The notes: generated by a model from the letters alone, not told the origin. Positions 17,870 through 26,109 are shown, numbered from the stretch's first letter. The stretch: DNA of 64,000 bases from Neisseria subflava (GCF_024205705.1 NZ_CP073115.1:1922001-1986000), one strand, 5' to 3'. Numbers and translations are program-made.

Positions 17870-18292
17870 ATGAAAATCACCAAAATCTTTACCTTCGATT
17901 CCTCGCACATGCTCGACGGGCATGACGGCAAGTGCCAAAACCTGCACGGTCACACCTACAAACTCGAAATCACCGTCTCCGCACCCGTTATCCAAGGCGG
18001 AGCAAAAGACGGCATGGTGATGGACTTTACCGACCTGAAAGCCATCGTCAAACAACACATTACCGACCCGTTCGACCATGCCTTCATCTATCACGGCAAC
18101 AACGAACGCGAAAGCCAAATCGCCGCGCTTTTGGAAGGCTGGAACATGAAAACCCTGCGCTTGCCCTGCCGCACCACCGCCGAAAACATGAGCGTAGAAA
18201 TGTATGGCCGTCTGAAAAACGCCGGTGTCAAAGTGTGCAGCGTGAAATTATGGGAAACGCCGACTTCGTGTGCAGAATATGAAAGTGAATAA
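17870..18292 (+). CDS. queD: 6-carboxy-5,6,7,8-tetrahydropterin synthase
   Basis: The 140-residue enzyme converts 7,8-dihydroneopterin triphosphate to 6-carboxytetrahydropterin in queuosine and preQ0 synthesis. Zinc-binding histidines appear in FDSSHML and NLHGHTYKL, the catalytic cysteine in GKCQNLHGH, and the DFTDLK and DHAF blocks are typical. The late TTAENMSVEMY and VKLWETPTSCAEY close the fold. An in-frame DUS encodes YGRLKNAG. queE lies 550 bases downstream on the same strand, in keeping with the shared pathway. Confidence 0.96.
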   Translation: MKITKIFTFDSSHMLDGHDGKCQNLHGHTYKLEITVSAPVIQGGAKDGMVMDFTDLKAIVKQHITDPFDHAFIYHGNNERESQIAALLEGWNMKTLRLPCRTTAENMSVEMYGRLKNAGVKVCSVKLWETPTSCAEYESE

Positions 18293-18309
18293 ACTGCCAT
18301 CCTGTATTT

Positions 18310-18321
18310 TTCAGACGGCCT
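18310..18321 (-). other. Single DUS between queD and the DUF1304 gene
   Basis: TTCAGACGGCCT occurs once here without a close inverted partner. Confidence 0.7.
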
Positions 18322-18365
18322 GTTCCCCAAACACACCCATCCGCTAAACATCAAAAGGAATCTTC

Positions 18366-18737
18366 ATGAAACTCCTCTCCACCCTCCTCGTCCTCTTCGT
18401 CGCTGTCGAACATCTCTACATCGCCTGGCTCGAAATGACGCAAATCCCAAGCGAAAAAGCATCAGAACTGTTCAACATGCCTTACGAATTTATGGAACAA
18501 AAACACGTGCAAACCCTGTTTTCCAACCAAGGCCTGTACAACGGCTTCCTCGCCATCGGCTTGGTATGGGCGCGCTTTGCTGCCCCCGACAACGCCGTTT
18601 ACGGCGCGACCATCCTGTTCCTCGGCTTCGTCCTCATCGCCGCCGCATGGGGCGCGTTTTCATCAGGCAACAAAGGCATTCTGCTCAAACAAGGCTTGCC
18701 GGCATTTTTGGCCGCCGCAGCCGTCATTAACGCTTAA
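18366..18737 (+). CDS. DUF1304 family membrane protein
   Basis: The 123-residue protein has four predicted helices. The N-terminal helix with the EHLYIAWLEM block, the NQGLYNGFLAIGLVW helix 2 and a glycine-rich third helix followed by NKGILLKQGLPAFLAA match the DUF1304 pattern. The biochemical function of this family is not established. AAGGAA precedes the ATG. It sits between queD and queE, but nothing ties it to that pathway beyond position. Confidence 0.85.
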   Translation: MKLLSTLLVLFVAVEHLYIAWLEMTQIPSEKASELFNMPYEFMEQKHVQTLFSNQGLYNGFLAIGLVWARFAAPDNAVYGATILFLGFVLIAAAWGAFSSGNKGILLKQGLPAFLAAAAVINA

Positions 18738-18843
18738 ACACACCAGCCATTCTTTCCCCTCAAACTAACAGAAAGAATGGCTGCCTCAACCGATTTCTCA
18801 AAACGCTTCACCACAACAATTAAATCCCGCACATCCGACATTC

Positions 18844-19479
18844 ATGACCATTCAAATCACACCAAACAATCCCCAATACCGCATTGTCGAAATCTTTGAA
18901 AGCCTGCAAGGCGAAGGCTGGAACACAGGCATACCCGCCGTTTTCATCCGTTTGGGCAAATGTAATCTTGCGTGCAGCTGGTGCGATACCGACTACCTCA
19001 AATTCGGCATGATGAGCCTGTCCGATATTTTGGGCCGTCTGAAAACCTATACGGTGCGCAACATCATCATTACCGGCGGCGAACCCACCATCCAACCGCA
19101 TTTGGATACCCTGCTCAATGCACTCAAAGCCGAAGGCTATTTTCTGTGTATCGAAACCAACGGCCTCAACCCCGCTCCGCCGCAAATCGACTACGTTGCC
19201 ACCAGCCCTAAGGCCTGCTACGCCGCCAAATATCAATCTAGTTGCATTGAGAAAGCCGACGAAGTGCGCATTGTTGCCGACGGCGATGTCATTGCGTTTT
19301 GCCAAGAGATGGAACGCAAAATCCTTGCCCAGCATTACTACCTCTCGCCTTGCGAACAAGACGGTGTGATGAATATCTACGACACCATCCGCCAAATCGG
19401 TGTTTTAAACAGCCGACCCGACGCCCCCGTCCATTGGCAACTGAGCGTACAAACGCATAAATGGGCAGGAATAGAATAA
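18844..19479 (+). CDS. queE: 7-carboxy-7-deazaguanine synthase
   Basis: The 211-residue radical SAM enzyme contracts 6-carboxytetrahydropterin to 7-carboxy-7-deazaguanine, the step after QueD. The cluster motif is CNLACSWCDTDY (CxxxCxxC) near residues 40-47, with FESLQGEGWNTGIPAVFIRL before it and ITGGEPTIQPHL after it, all diagnostic for QueE. A DUS in frame encodes LGRLKTY. The start has a weak ribosome site. A DUS-pair terminator closes the unit. Confidence 0.96.
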   Translation: MTIQITPNNPQYRIVEIFESLQGEGWNTGIPAVFIRLGKCNLACSWCDTDYLKFGMMSLSDILGRLKTYTVRNIIITGGEPTIQPHLDTLLNALKAEGYFLCIETNGLNPAPPQIDYVATSPKACYAAKYQSSCIEKADEVRIVADGDVIAFCQEMERKILAQHYYLSPCEQDGVMNIYDTIRQIGVLNSRPDAPVHWQLSVQTHKWAGIE

Positions 19480-19573
19480 TTCGTTTGAAATCAATTAAAA
19501 ACAAAACCTTTACAAAATATTGAATGTAAATACCATTCGATATTCGACCAAATGCACTACTGGCAATGCTCTC

Positions 19574-19613
19574 AGGCCGTCTGAAAACCCAATTTCAGAC
19601 GGCCTGTTTTTTT
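19574..19613 (+). terminator. DUS-pair terminator after queE
   Basis: AG-DUS 19574-19585 and complement 19594-19605 form a 12-bp stem with an 8-base loop, followed by a T run. Confidence 0.8.
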
Positions 19614-19668
19614 ACAAACCTCTTGACCGATTACATAAGATTACGTAAAGTGTGCAACAGTTTTCATA

Positions 19669-19685
19669 AATTGGTAAAACTAATT
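19669..19685. promoter_or_regulatory. Candidate GntR-family operator upstream of lactate permease
   Basis: AATTGGTAAAACTAATT is a near-perfect inverted repeat with one mismatch and fits the FadR-subfamily GntR consensus TNGTNNNACNA. It lies 126 bases before the permease start. In gonococcus the GntR-type regulator GdhR is known to repress lctP, which makes an operator of this type plausible here. Assignment to GdhR is inference. The rest of the gap 19614-19811 shows AT-rich sequence and no gene. Confidence 0.45.
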
Positions 19686-19811
19686 TACCTGATAACTGAT
19701 TGCATCTAAAAAAGTGGCAATCCTTATTCGAAAAACATCTATTACTCAACACATCGCATCAAACCGCCATTGATTGACGGTTATGATGCCCGTTGCCCCG
19801 AGGACAATCCC

Positions 19812-21398
19812 ATGGCTCTCTTTCTCAGTATTTTTCCCATCGTGCTGCTGATCTGGCTGATGGTTAAGAAAAACAGTATGCCGTCCTACGTCGCACTGCC
19901 GATTACCGCCGCGCTGATTTATGCCATCAAACTGTTTTATTTCGGCGACGACGCCATGTTGCTCAATGCAACGGTCGCGTCAGGCCTCGTTTCTACCCTG
20001 ACCCCGATTACCGTAATTTTCGGTGCCATCATGTTTAACCGCATGATGGAAACCACCGGCTGTATCGACGTCATCCGCAAATGGCTGGCTACCATCAGCC
20101 CGAATCCGATTGCCCAGTTGATGATCATCGGCTGGTCTTTCGCCTTTATGATTGAAGGCGCATCCGGTTTCGGTACGCCTGCCGCCATTGCCGCGCCGAT
20201 TCTGATGAGCTTGGGCTTTAATCCGCTGAAAGTAGCCATCTTCACTTTGGTGATGAACTCCGTGCCCGTTTCCTTCGGCGCGGTAGGCACACCGACTTGG
20301 TTCGGCTTCGCGCCGTTGGGCCTGGATCAAAAAAGCATTATGGAAATCGGTATGCAAACCGGTGTCATGCACTTCTTCGCAGGTTTCGTGATCCCTGTTA
20401 TCGGCTTGAGCTTCATCGTTCCTTGGGCTGAAATCCGCAAAAATTTGGGCTTCATCGGCATCGCCGTATTCTCCTGTACCCTTCCTTATGTTGCATTGGC
20501 GATGGTTAATGAAGAATTCCCATCTCTGGTTGCCGGCGCAATCGGTCTGATGGTGTCCGTATTCGCGGCCAACCACGGCTGGGGCTTGAGCAAAGACCAT
20601 CCGAAAGACCCGAATGCCGAAAAAGTACCTTTCGCCCAAGTTGCCAAAGCACTTGCCCCTCTGGGTATGCTTATCGGTATGCTGGTGGTTACCCGTATCA
20701 AACAGCTCGGCATCAAAGGCCTGCTGACCAGCAAAGAAGAATGGTTCAGCTTCCAACTGCCGTTTGATTTGTCCAAAATCACCGTCAGCGACTCTCTGAC
20801 CATTACCTTCGGCAACATCTTCGGCCAAGGTGTAAACGCTTCCTACCAAACCCTCTACGTTCCGGCATGGATTCCGTTTGTCTTCACCGTTTGGATTTGC
20901 ATCCTGCTGTACAAAACCAAATTCAAAGATGCGTGGTCTTTCTACGCTGCAACCTTCAACCAAACCAAAAAACCTCTGCTTGCCCTGATGGGTGCGTTGA
21001 TTATGGTTCAACTGATGATGGTTGGCGGCGACGACTCCATGGTGAAAATCATCGGTAAAGAATTTGCCAATATGGCCGGCGAACATTGGGTGTACTTCTC
21101 CCCATACCTGGGCGCAATCGGTGCATTCTTCTCTGGCTCAAACACTGTATCCAACCTGACCTTTGGCCCGATTCAACAACAAATCGCGCTTGATACCGGC
21201 TTGTCCGTCACCCTCATCCTCGCCCTGCAATCTGTCGGCGGCGCAATGGGCAACATGGTCTGCATCAACAACATCATCGCCGTGTGCAGCGTGTTGAACG
21301 TAAACAACGCCGAAGGTGCCATCATCAAGAAAACTGTCATCCCGATGACCATCTACGGCATCATCGCCGTGACTGTGGCTGCAATTTTCTTCTTGTAA
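19812..21398 (+). CDS. lldP: L-lactate permease
   Basis: The 528-residue inner-membrane transporter imports L-lactate with protons and has at least twelve hydrophobic helices. Family blocks seen are FMIEGASGFGTPAAIAAPIL, NSVPVSFGAVGTPTWFG and YLGAIGAFFSGSNTVSNLTF, matching LldP/LctP. The frame opens 14 codons earlier, but the ATG at 19812 has GAGGA at ideal spacing and begins MALFLSIFPIVLLIWLM, so it is preferred. It is also called lctP in Neisseria, where lactate is a main carbon source. It is monocistronic, with a candidate GntR operator upstream and a DUS terminator. Confidence 0.95.
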   Translation: MALFLSIFPIVLLIWLMVKKNSMPSYVALPITAALIYAIKLFYFGDDAMLLNATVASGLVSTLTPITVIFGAIMFNRMMETTGCIDVIRKWLATISPNPIAQLMIIGWSFAFMIEGASGFGTPAAIAAPILMSLGFNPLKVAIFTLVMNSVPVSFGAVGTPTWFGFAPLGLDQKSIMEIGMQTGVMHFFAGFVIPVIGLSFIVPWAEIRKNLGFIGIAVFSCTLPYVALAMVNEEFPSLVAGAIGLMVSVFAANHGWGLSKDHPKDPNAEKVPFAQVAKALAPLGMLIGMLVVTRIKQLGIKGLLTSKEEWFSFQLPFDLSKITVSDSLTITFGNIFGQGVNASYQTLYVPAWIPFVFTVWICILLYKTKFKDAWSFYAATFNQTKKPLLALMGALIMVQLMMVGGDDSMVKIIGKEFANMAGEHWVYFSPYLGAIGAFFSGSNTVSNLTFGPIQQQIALDTGLSVTLILALQSVGGAMGNMVCINNIIAVCSVLNVNNAEGAIIKKTVIPMTIYGIIAVTVAAIFFL

Positions 21399-21413
21399 AC
21401 CGCTTCATATCAA

Positions 21414-21444
21414 AGGCCGTCTGAATATTCAGACGGCCTTTTTT
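21414..21444 (+). terminator. DUS-pair terminator after lldP
   Basis: AG-DUS 21414-21425 and complement 21428-21439 form a compact 12-bp stem with a T run to 21444. Confidence 0.8.
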
Positions 21445-21695
21445 GTATTCTTTCGCTATATTTCTTAAAGAATCATTAATGTATATATTCCGCAACAACC
21501 CCCATAACCACTTTGCAACACCAAATTACAAACAACTTTCTATTAATAAACAATCGGGTAATCATAAGTAAACACTGTTTTGCAATTTACCTAATTGCCA
21601 CTACCGACAAAACGCCTAAAATACGCTTCATCTGCAAACGGAAACCCTTTCTCATTTTGCAAGATAACACACAACCCTCATATGGAGCTTAGATC
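21445..21695. promoter_or_regulatory. AT-rich leader upstream of the ACP-like gene
   Basis: This AT-rich gap contains no gene and no DUS. The promoter of the 21696 gene must lie within it. GGAG at 21684-21687 is its ribosome site; no convincing -35/-10 pair stands out. Confidence 0.4.
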
Positions 21696-22058
21696 ATGAA
21701 ATTACTTTCTGTTATCACTGCAGCCGCATTGGCTACTGTTTCCTTCTCTGCTGCCGCTGCACCTGCCGGCTTCGTTTCTTACCGTTGTGACGGTGGCAAA
21801 TCACTGAACGTGATGTACGGCTTTGACCGTAGCGGCCGTGCAGTTACTGCTGACGTAAACGCCGGTGGCAAAAAAGCCTCTTTGGTTGTCGACAAAAAAC
21901 GTTCTGACAGCACTGGCACTACTTTCACCAACCGTAAAGGCTATGTAATGTCTGCCGGTTTCATCGACAAAAACACCCACACTACTTCTGAAGTAGTTGG
22001 CGTGAACGCCCCTAACGGCTCATTCTTGGTGAAAAACTGCGAACCACGTCCACGTTAA
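21696..22058 (+). CDS. ACP/MliC-like secreted lysozyme inhibitor and adhesin protein
   Basis: The 120-residue protein has a signal peptide (MKLLSVITAAALATVSFSAA, cut in the AAAAPA run) and a mature domain of about 97 residues. The pattern SYRCDGGKSLNVMYGF, later GYVMSAG and NGSFLVKNCEPRPR resembles the neisserial adhesin complex protein, a MliC-type inhibitor of c-type lysozyme exposed on the surface. The only two cysteines sit at either end and would form the family disulfide. It is monocistronic with a strong ribosome site and two terminators. Adhesion or inhibition here is inferred from the family. Confidence 0.8.
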   Translation: MKLLSVITAAALATVSFSAAAAPAGFVSYRCDGGKSLNVMYGFDRSGRAVTADVNAGGKKASLVVDKKRSDSTGTTFTNRKGYVMSAGFIDKNTHTTSEVVGVNAPNGSFLVKNCEPRPR

Positions 22059-22101
22059 TCCCAGTTTTCCTATTTAACCGAATCATCCCGGTTTGATAGA
22101 A

Positions 22102-22135
22102 AGGCCGTCTGAAAAACAATTTTCAGACGGCCTTT
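22102..22135 (+). terminator. DUS-pair terminator after the ACP-like gene
   Basis: AG-DUS 22102-22113 and complement 22122-22133 form a 12-bp stem with an 8-base loop and a short T run. Confidence 0.75.
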
Positions 22136-22150
22136 TGATTCAAGCCTATA

Positions 22151-22181
22151 AAAAAGAGCGTGTACCGTACACGCTCTTTTT
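22151..22181. terminator. Strong bidirectional terminator
   Basis: A 14-bp perfect stem (22151-22164 with 22168-22181, loop CCG) has A5 at one end and T5 at the other. It lies between the convergent ACP-like gene and dnaN and can act for both. Confidence 0.9.
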
Positions 22182-22198
22182 GTTTGTTCACACACCAA

Positions 22199-23302
22199 TT
22201 AAATACGCATCGGCATTACGATGTATTTGAAGTTCGGATTGTTCGGCACGGTAAACAGCGTTGAACGGTTGGCATCGCCGAAGGCAAGCTGCATATCGTC
22301 GGAGTGGATGTTACGCAACACATCCATCAAGTAGCCGATGTTGAAACCGACTTCGAGTTCTCCGCCTTGGTAAGCGATTTCCAGCTCTTCGCGTGCTTCT
22401 TCCTGCTCGTTGTTGCTACATACGACACTCAGCAAACCAGGCTGCAGGAACAGTCGCGCGCCGCGGAATTTTTCATTGGCAAGAATGGCAGCACGTTCAA
22501 GCGCACCCAAAAGCTGGGTACGGGATACGAGGAAAATCTTGTCGTTATCCAAAGGAATCACGCGGTTAAAGTCAGGGAACTTGCCGTCGATGACTTTGCT
22601 GACAATGGTTGTACCATTGCATTGGAAGCGTACTTGATTGTCCAAAAGCTCAACGGTGATGGACTCGGACGGATTGTTCAACAGCTTGAAGAGTTCCAAT
22701 ACCGTTTTGCGCGGCAGGATCACTTCCGTTTTCGGCAGTTCCGCTTCAATTTGGCTGGCCGCATAAGCAAGGCGGTGGCCGTCGGTTGCAACAAGGCGCA
22801 GTTGGTTTCCTTCAACCTGCATCAGCAAGCCGTTGAGGTAATAGCGGATATCTTGAACCGCCATGCTGTATTGCACTTGCGAAAGCATGGTTTTGAAGGT
22901 CTCTTGAGTCAGCGAGAAAGTCGCGCTGACATCGCTGCCGACGTTCATCAACGGAAAGTCTTCAGCCGGCAGGGTTTGCAGGGCAAAACGGGATTTGCCC
23001 GCGCGCAGAGTCAAACGGTTGTCTGCCCAATCCAGTGACACCAGCGCACTGTCAGGCAGGGCGCGCAAAATGTCTTGGAATTTTTTAGCGTTGGTCGTAA
23101 TACGGAAATCGCCTGCCTGACTTTCAGGGCCGGCGGTATTGATTTGGATTTCCAAGTCGGTTGCCAAAAGTTTGGTCTGTCCGTCTTTGCTTTCCAGCAA
23201 CACATTGGACAAAATCGGCAGAGTATGGCGACGTTCGACAATACCAGTAACGGCTTGCAACGGCTTGAGCAGACTGTCGCGATCGGCTTGTAAAATCAGC
23301 AT
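22199..23302 (-). CDS. dnaN: DNA polymerase III beta subunit (sliding clamp)
   Basis: The 367-residue protein forms the dimeric ring that tethers polymerase III to DNA. It has the usual length and three-domain layout, starting MLILQADRDSLLKPLQAV, with RRHTLPILSNVLLE, the middle-domain RYYLNGLLMQVEGNQLRLVA and TDGHRLAYA, and the C-terminal YIVMPMRI ending typical of DnaN. It lies directly downstream of dnaA on the same strand, the classic order, with a DUS hairpin between them. Confidence 0.98.
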   Translation of the reverse strand: MLILQADRDSLLKPLQAVTGIVERRHTLPILSNVLLESKDGQTKLLATDLEIQINTAGPESQAGDFRITTNAKKFQDILRALPDSALVSLDWADNRLTLRAGKSRFALQTLPAEDFPLMNVGSDVSATFSLTQETFKTMLSQVQYSMAVQDIRYYLNGLLMQVEGNQLRLVATDGHRLAYAASQIEAELPKTEVILPRKTVLELFKLLNNPSESITVELLDNQVRFQCNGTTIVSKVIDGKFPDFNRVIPLDNDKIFLVSRTQLLGALERAAILANEKFRGARLFLQPGLLSVVCSNNEQEEAREELEIAYQGGELEVGFNIGYLMDVLRNIHSDDMQLAFGDANRSTLFTVPNNPNFKYIVMPMRI

Positions 23303-23360
23303 GTTCCATTCCTTTGAATTTGAAATCGGTTGATTTGGGTATTTTAAAATATTTTTTGTT

Positions 23361-23396
23361 TTCAGACGGCCTCATATTGACATCAGGCCGTCTGAA
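23361..23396. terminator. DUS pair between dnaA and dnaN
   Basis: Complementary DUS 23361-23372 and AG-DUS 23385-23396 form a 12-bp stem with a 12-base loop in the dnaA-dnaN gap. It could attenuate read-through from dnaA; no clear T run is present. Confidence 0.5.
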
Positions 23397-23408
23397 TATT
23401 GCATTGGG

Positions 23409-24974
23409 TCAGTTCTGAATCAAAATCAGCAGTTTTTCGTAGTCTTGCGCCAATTCGGGATCTTCTTCACGCAGTTTCGCCACCGCTTTGACGCCGTGCA
23501 TCACAGTCGTGTGGTCGCGACCGCCAAAGGCATCGCCGATAGAAGGCAGGCTGAGCGTAGTCAGCTCTTTGGTCAGGCTCATGGCGACTTGGCGCGGACG
23601 GGCAATATTGCGCGTGCGTTTTTTGCCTAATATATCGCTGATTTTAATACGGTAGTATTTGGCTGTCGCATCGATGATGATGTCGGCAGTAATGACTTTG
23701 TGTTTCTCGGCAATAATATCCTGCAAAGCCGTACGCGCCAAATCCATGTCGATGACAGGGCGATTCATAAAACGGCTGCTGGCACTGACACGGTTAAACG
23801 CACCTTCCAGCTCACGCACATTGGAGCGGATCAGATTGGCAATAAACAGAGCGGCTTCGTCTTCGATACTGATACCGGCTGCTTCTGCCTTTTTCTGCAA
23901 AATCGCCACGCGCATTTCCAATTCGGGTGGTTCGAGTTCCAAAGTCAAACCCCATGAGAAACGGGACTTGAGACGGTCGTCCATACCCTCGATTTTGGCA
24001 GGCAATACGTCGCACGTCAGGATCAGTTGTTTTTTCTCGTTGTGGAAATGGTTGTACAGATAGAAGAACTCTTCCATCGTACGGTCTTTACCTTTGATGA
24101 ACTGAATATCGTCGATAATCAGCAGGTCATATTGTTTGTATTGTTGCTTGAACACATCATAAGTGTTGTTGCGCACAGCCTTCATAAAGCTGCGGATATA
24201 GTCGTCCGAGTGCATATAGCGCACTTTGGCATCAGGACGGTTTTTCAGCAATTCGTTGCCGATGGCCTGCACCAAGTGGGTTTTACCCAAACCGGTACTG
24301 CCGTATAAGAAAAACGGGTTGTAGCCCTGCCCCGGATTTTCAGCAATCGCTTGGGCAGCTGCGGCGGCAAGGCGATTGCCCTTACCTTCCACCAAAGTTT
24401 CAAATGTATAGTCACGCGACAGATTGGTCTGTTCGTAGCGCGCTTCTTCCGCATCGTGTTGCGCGTCGGTTTTGGCTTTGGCAACTGCTTTAGACTCAGT
24501 CGGAGCGGCAGTTTGCACTTGAGGCTCATGCGGCAGTTTTTTCATGCGTTGCGCCAAAATCTCGGCAGCCGTCATAGCAGCGGCAGGCTTGGAAACCGTT
24601 TCAGACGGCCTATCTTCTTCCATTGCAGCAGTTTGCAAAGGCATTTGAACAGGCTCTACAAACTCTTCAACTTCAATAATCTCTTGCACTTGCACCGGTG
24701 CAACAGCCTGAGCCGCCATTTCATAATGCGCACCTACGCCCGGCTTAAACGTGAAAGCAGCCTGCTGAGGCACCAATTCGGCACGCACGGCGTCAATTTT
24801 GGCGGCAAACTGGCTTTTGAGCATATTGCAGGCAAATTGGTTTTTACCATACACCACCCATACGCCGTTTTCTTCGCCCACGGTCAAAGGCGCAATCCAT
24901 TGCGCAAACTGCCCGGCAGGCAACATTTCGTGAAGGCGGCAAAGGCACAGCGGCCAAAATTCAGCTAACGTCAT
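23409..24974 (-). CDS. dnaA: Chromosomal replication initiator DnaA
   Basis: The 521-residue initiator has all four domains: an N-terminal helicase-loading domain, a variable alanine- and glutamate-rich linker (about 90-185), an AAA+ domain with GSTGLGKTHLVQAIGNE and LLIIDDIQFIKGK, and the DNA-binding domain with the signature GGRDHTTVMHG near residue 490. It melts oriC after binding TTATCCACA boxes. Two such boxes lie in the upstream gap shared with rpmH. A DUS in frame is present in the linker. Confidence 0.98.
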   Translation of the reverse strand: MTLAEFWPLCLCRLHEMLPAGQFAQWIAPLTVGEENGVWVVYGKNQFACNMLKSQFAAKIDAVRAELVPQQAAFTFKPGVGAHYEMAAQAVAPVQVQEIIEVEEFVEPVQMPLQTAAMEEDRPSETVSKPAAAMTAAEILAQRMKKLPHEPQVQTAAPTESKAVAKAKTDAQHDAEEARYEQTNLSRDYTFETLVEGKGNRLAAAAAQAIAENPGQGYNPFFLYGSTGLGKTHLVQAIGNELLKNRPDAKVRYMHSDDYIRSFMKAVRNNTYDVFKQQYKQYDLLIIDDIQFIKGKDRTMEEFFYLYNHFHNEKKQLILTCDVLPAKIEGMDDRLKSRFSWGLTLELEPPELEMRVAILQKKAEAAGISIEDEAALFIANLIRSNVRELEGAFNRVSASSRFMNRPVIDMDLARTALQDIIAEKHKVITADIIIDATAKYYRIKISDILGKKRTRNIARPRQVAMSLTKELTTLSLPSIGDAFGGRDHTTVMHGVKAVAKLREEDPELAQDYEKLLILIQN

Positions 24975-25135
24975 GAGATTAAGCTCGGAAAAATGGAAGA
25001 TTTGGGAAATACAAGAAGGTAGAGCAGACAGGCAATTCGATAAAAATCAAATTTTTACGATACTCCCGCTGCTTTCAGACTGCCTTGCGCACAGAGAAAA
25101 GCAAGGTTGGGCGATTATACCCATTCCGCTCTTTT

Positions 25136-25167
25136 TTATCCACAACCGCCGCAAAATTTTATCCACA
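25136..25167 (+). other. Pair of DnaA boxes in the dnaA-rpmH gap (candidate oriC or dnaA control site)
   Basis: Two perfect TTATCCACA boxes occur at 25136-25144 and 25159-25167 in the same orientation, 23 bases apart start to start. They sit in the 320-base divergent gap between dnaA and rpmH, next to AT-rich sequence. Only two strong boxes are seen, so this could be part of an origin or an autoregulatory site of dnaA. The rest of the gap 24975-25294 contains no gene. Confidence 0.55.
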
Positions 25168-25228
25168 AATTCTATCAATGCATAAAACCCGTTGTCACAC
25201 TTTAGCCAACGAAAAGTTTTTATATTGA

Positions 25229-25257
25229 TTGACAAAAGCGGCAAATTGGAGTGTAAT
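25229..25257 (+). promoter_or_regulatory. rpmH promoter
   Basis: TTGACA (25229-25234), 17 bases, TGTAAT (25252-25257) is nearly the sigma-70 consensus, 38 bases before rpmH, and should drive rpmH-rnpA-yidD. Confidence 0.85.
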
Positions 25258-25294
25258 TCACGGTTTAATTATCTACCAATTTTTAGGAAACATC

Positions 25295-25429
25295 ATGAAA
25301 CGCACTTATCAACCTTCCGTTACCAAACGCAAACGCACCCACGGCTTCTTGGTTCGCTCCAAAACCCGCGGTGGTCGCGCAGTATTGGCTGCCCGTCGCG
25401 CCAAAGGCCGCAAACGCCTGGCTGTATAA
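25295..25429 (+). CDS. rpmH: 50S ribosomal protein L34
   Basis: The 44-residue basic protein MKRTYQPSVTKRKRTHGFLV and on to KGRKRLAV is an unmistakable L34. It is part of the large ribosomal subunit. AGGAAA precedes the ATG. It begins the conserved rpmH-rnpA-yidD-yidC cluster, divergent from dnaA; the in-frame extension upstream to 25229 overlaps the promoter and is rejected. Confidence 0.98.
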   Translation: MKRTYQPSVTKRKRTHGFLVRSKTRGGRAVLAARRAKGRKRLAV

Positions 25430-25431
25430 TT

Positions 25432-25773
25432 TTGAATTACGGCTTCTCGAAGCAGTATCGCTTATTAAAAACGGATGATTTTTCATCCGTTTTTGCGTTG
25501 AAAAACCGACGCAGCCGCGATTTGCTGCAAGTCTCCCAGTCCGCAGACAATGCGCTCGGCCATCCGCGCCTTGGCTTGGTCGTCAGTAAAAAGACCGCCA
25601 AACGCGCCCACGACCGCAATTATATGAAGCGCGTCATCCGCGACTGGTTCAGGCTGAATCAACACCAGCTGCCGCCGCATGATTTTGTTGTGCGCGTGCG
25701 TCAGGCGTTTAATCGGGAAACTGCTCCGGAAGCCCGAAACCAACTTGCCCAGCTGATGAAAAAACGCCGATGA
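25432..25773 (+). CDS. rnpA: Ribonuclease P protein component
   Basis: The 113-residue basic protein joins RNase P RNA to mature tRNA 5' ends. It reads NYGFSKQYRLLKTDDFSSVF, then the RNR-type motif KRAHDRNYMKRVIRDWFR. No ATG exists in the right place: the best start is TTG at 25432, two bases after the rpmH stop, without a clear ribosome site, so translation is probably coupled to rpmH. The meningococcal protein also starts near this point as far as I recall. Its end overlaps the yidD start (ATGA). Confidence 0.92.
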   Translation: MNYGFSKQYRLLKTDDFSSVFALKNRRSRDLLQVSQSADNALGHPRLGLVVSKKTAKRAHDRNYMKRVIRDWFRLNQHQLPPHDFVVRVRQAFNRETAPEARNQLAQLMKKRR

Positions 25774-25991
25774 ATACCCTGCTTTCCAAGCTCTTCCTTG
25801 CACTCATCCGCTTTTACCAATACTGCATCAGCCCCCTCATTCCGCCGCGCTGCCGCTATACCCCGACCTGTTCACAATATGCAGTCGAAGCCGTCAAAAA
25901 ATACGGCGCATTCAAAGGCGGATGGCTGGCAATCAAACGCATCGCACGATGCCATCCTTTCGGCGGACACGGACATGACCCTGTTCCATAA
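25770..25991 (+). CDS. yidD: Membrane protein insertion efficiency factor YidD
   Basis: The 73-residue protein shows the compact YidD signature: RFYQYCISPLIPPRCRYTPT followed by CSQYAVEAVKKYG and ARCHPFGGHGHDPVP. It has an amphipathic N-terminal helix and works near YidC in membrane protein insertion. The ATG overlaps the rnpA stop by four bases. Length is normal. Confidence 0.96.
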   Translation: MNTLLSKLFLALIRFYQYCISPLIPPRCRYTPTCSQYAVEAVKKYGAFKGGWLAIKRIARCHPFGGHGHDPVP

Positions 25992-26047
25992 TGCTGCTGT
26001 CAACCATTTAAAGAACACGATTTCCTTTAATTTCCCGTCGGTTTCTA

Positions 26048-26063
26048 TATAATGCCGTCTGAA
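26048..26063 (+). promoter_or_regulatory. -10 element fused to an AT-type DUS upstream of yidC
   Basis: TATAAT at 26048-26053 overlaps ATGCCGTCTGAA at 26052-26063. No good -35 is visible. It may give yidC its own promoter besides the rpmH one. Confidence 0.45.
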
Positions 26064-26109
26064 GCAGTTTTCATCTCGATTACCTATCCGTCAATTCCAG
26101 GAATCTCTT

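Noticed and set aside
19980..21086. Minus-strand frame of 368 codons opposite lldP
   Set aside because: Antisense shadow rich in H, Q and R; no membrane or enzyme motif.
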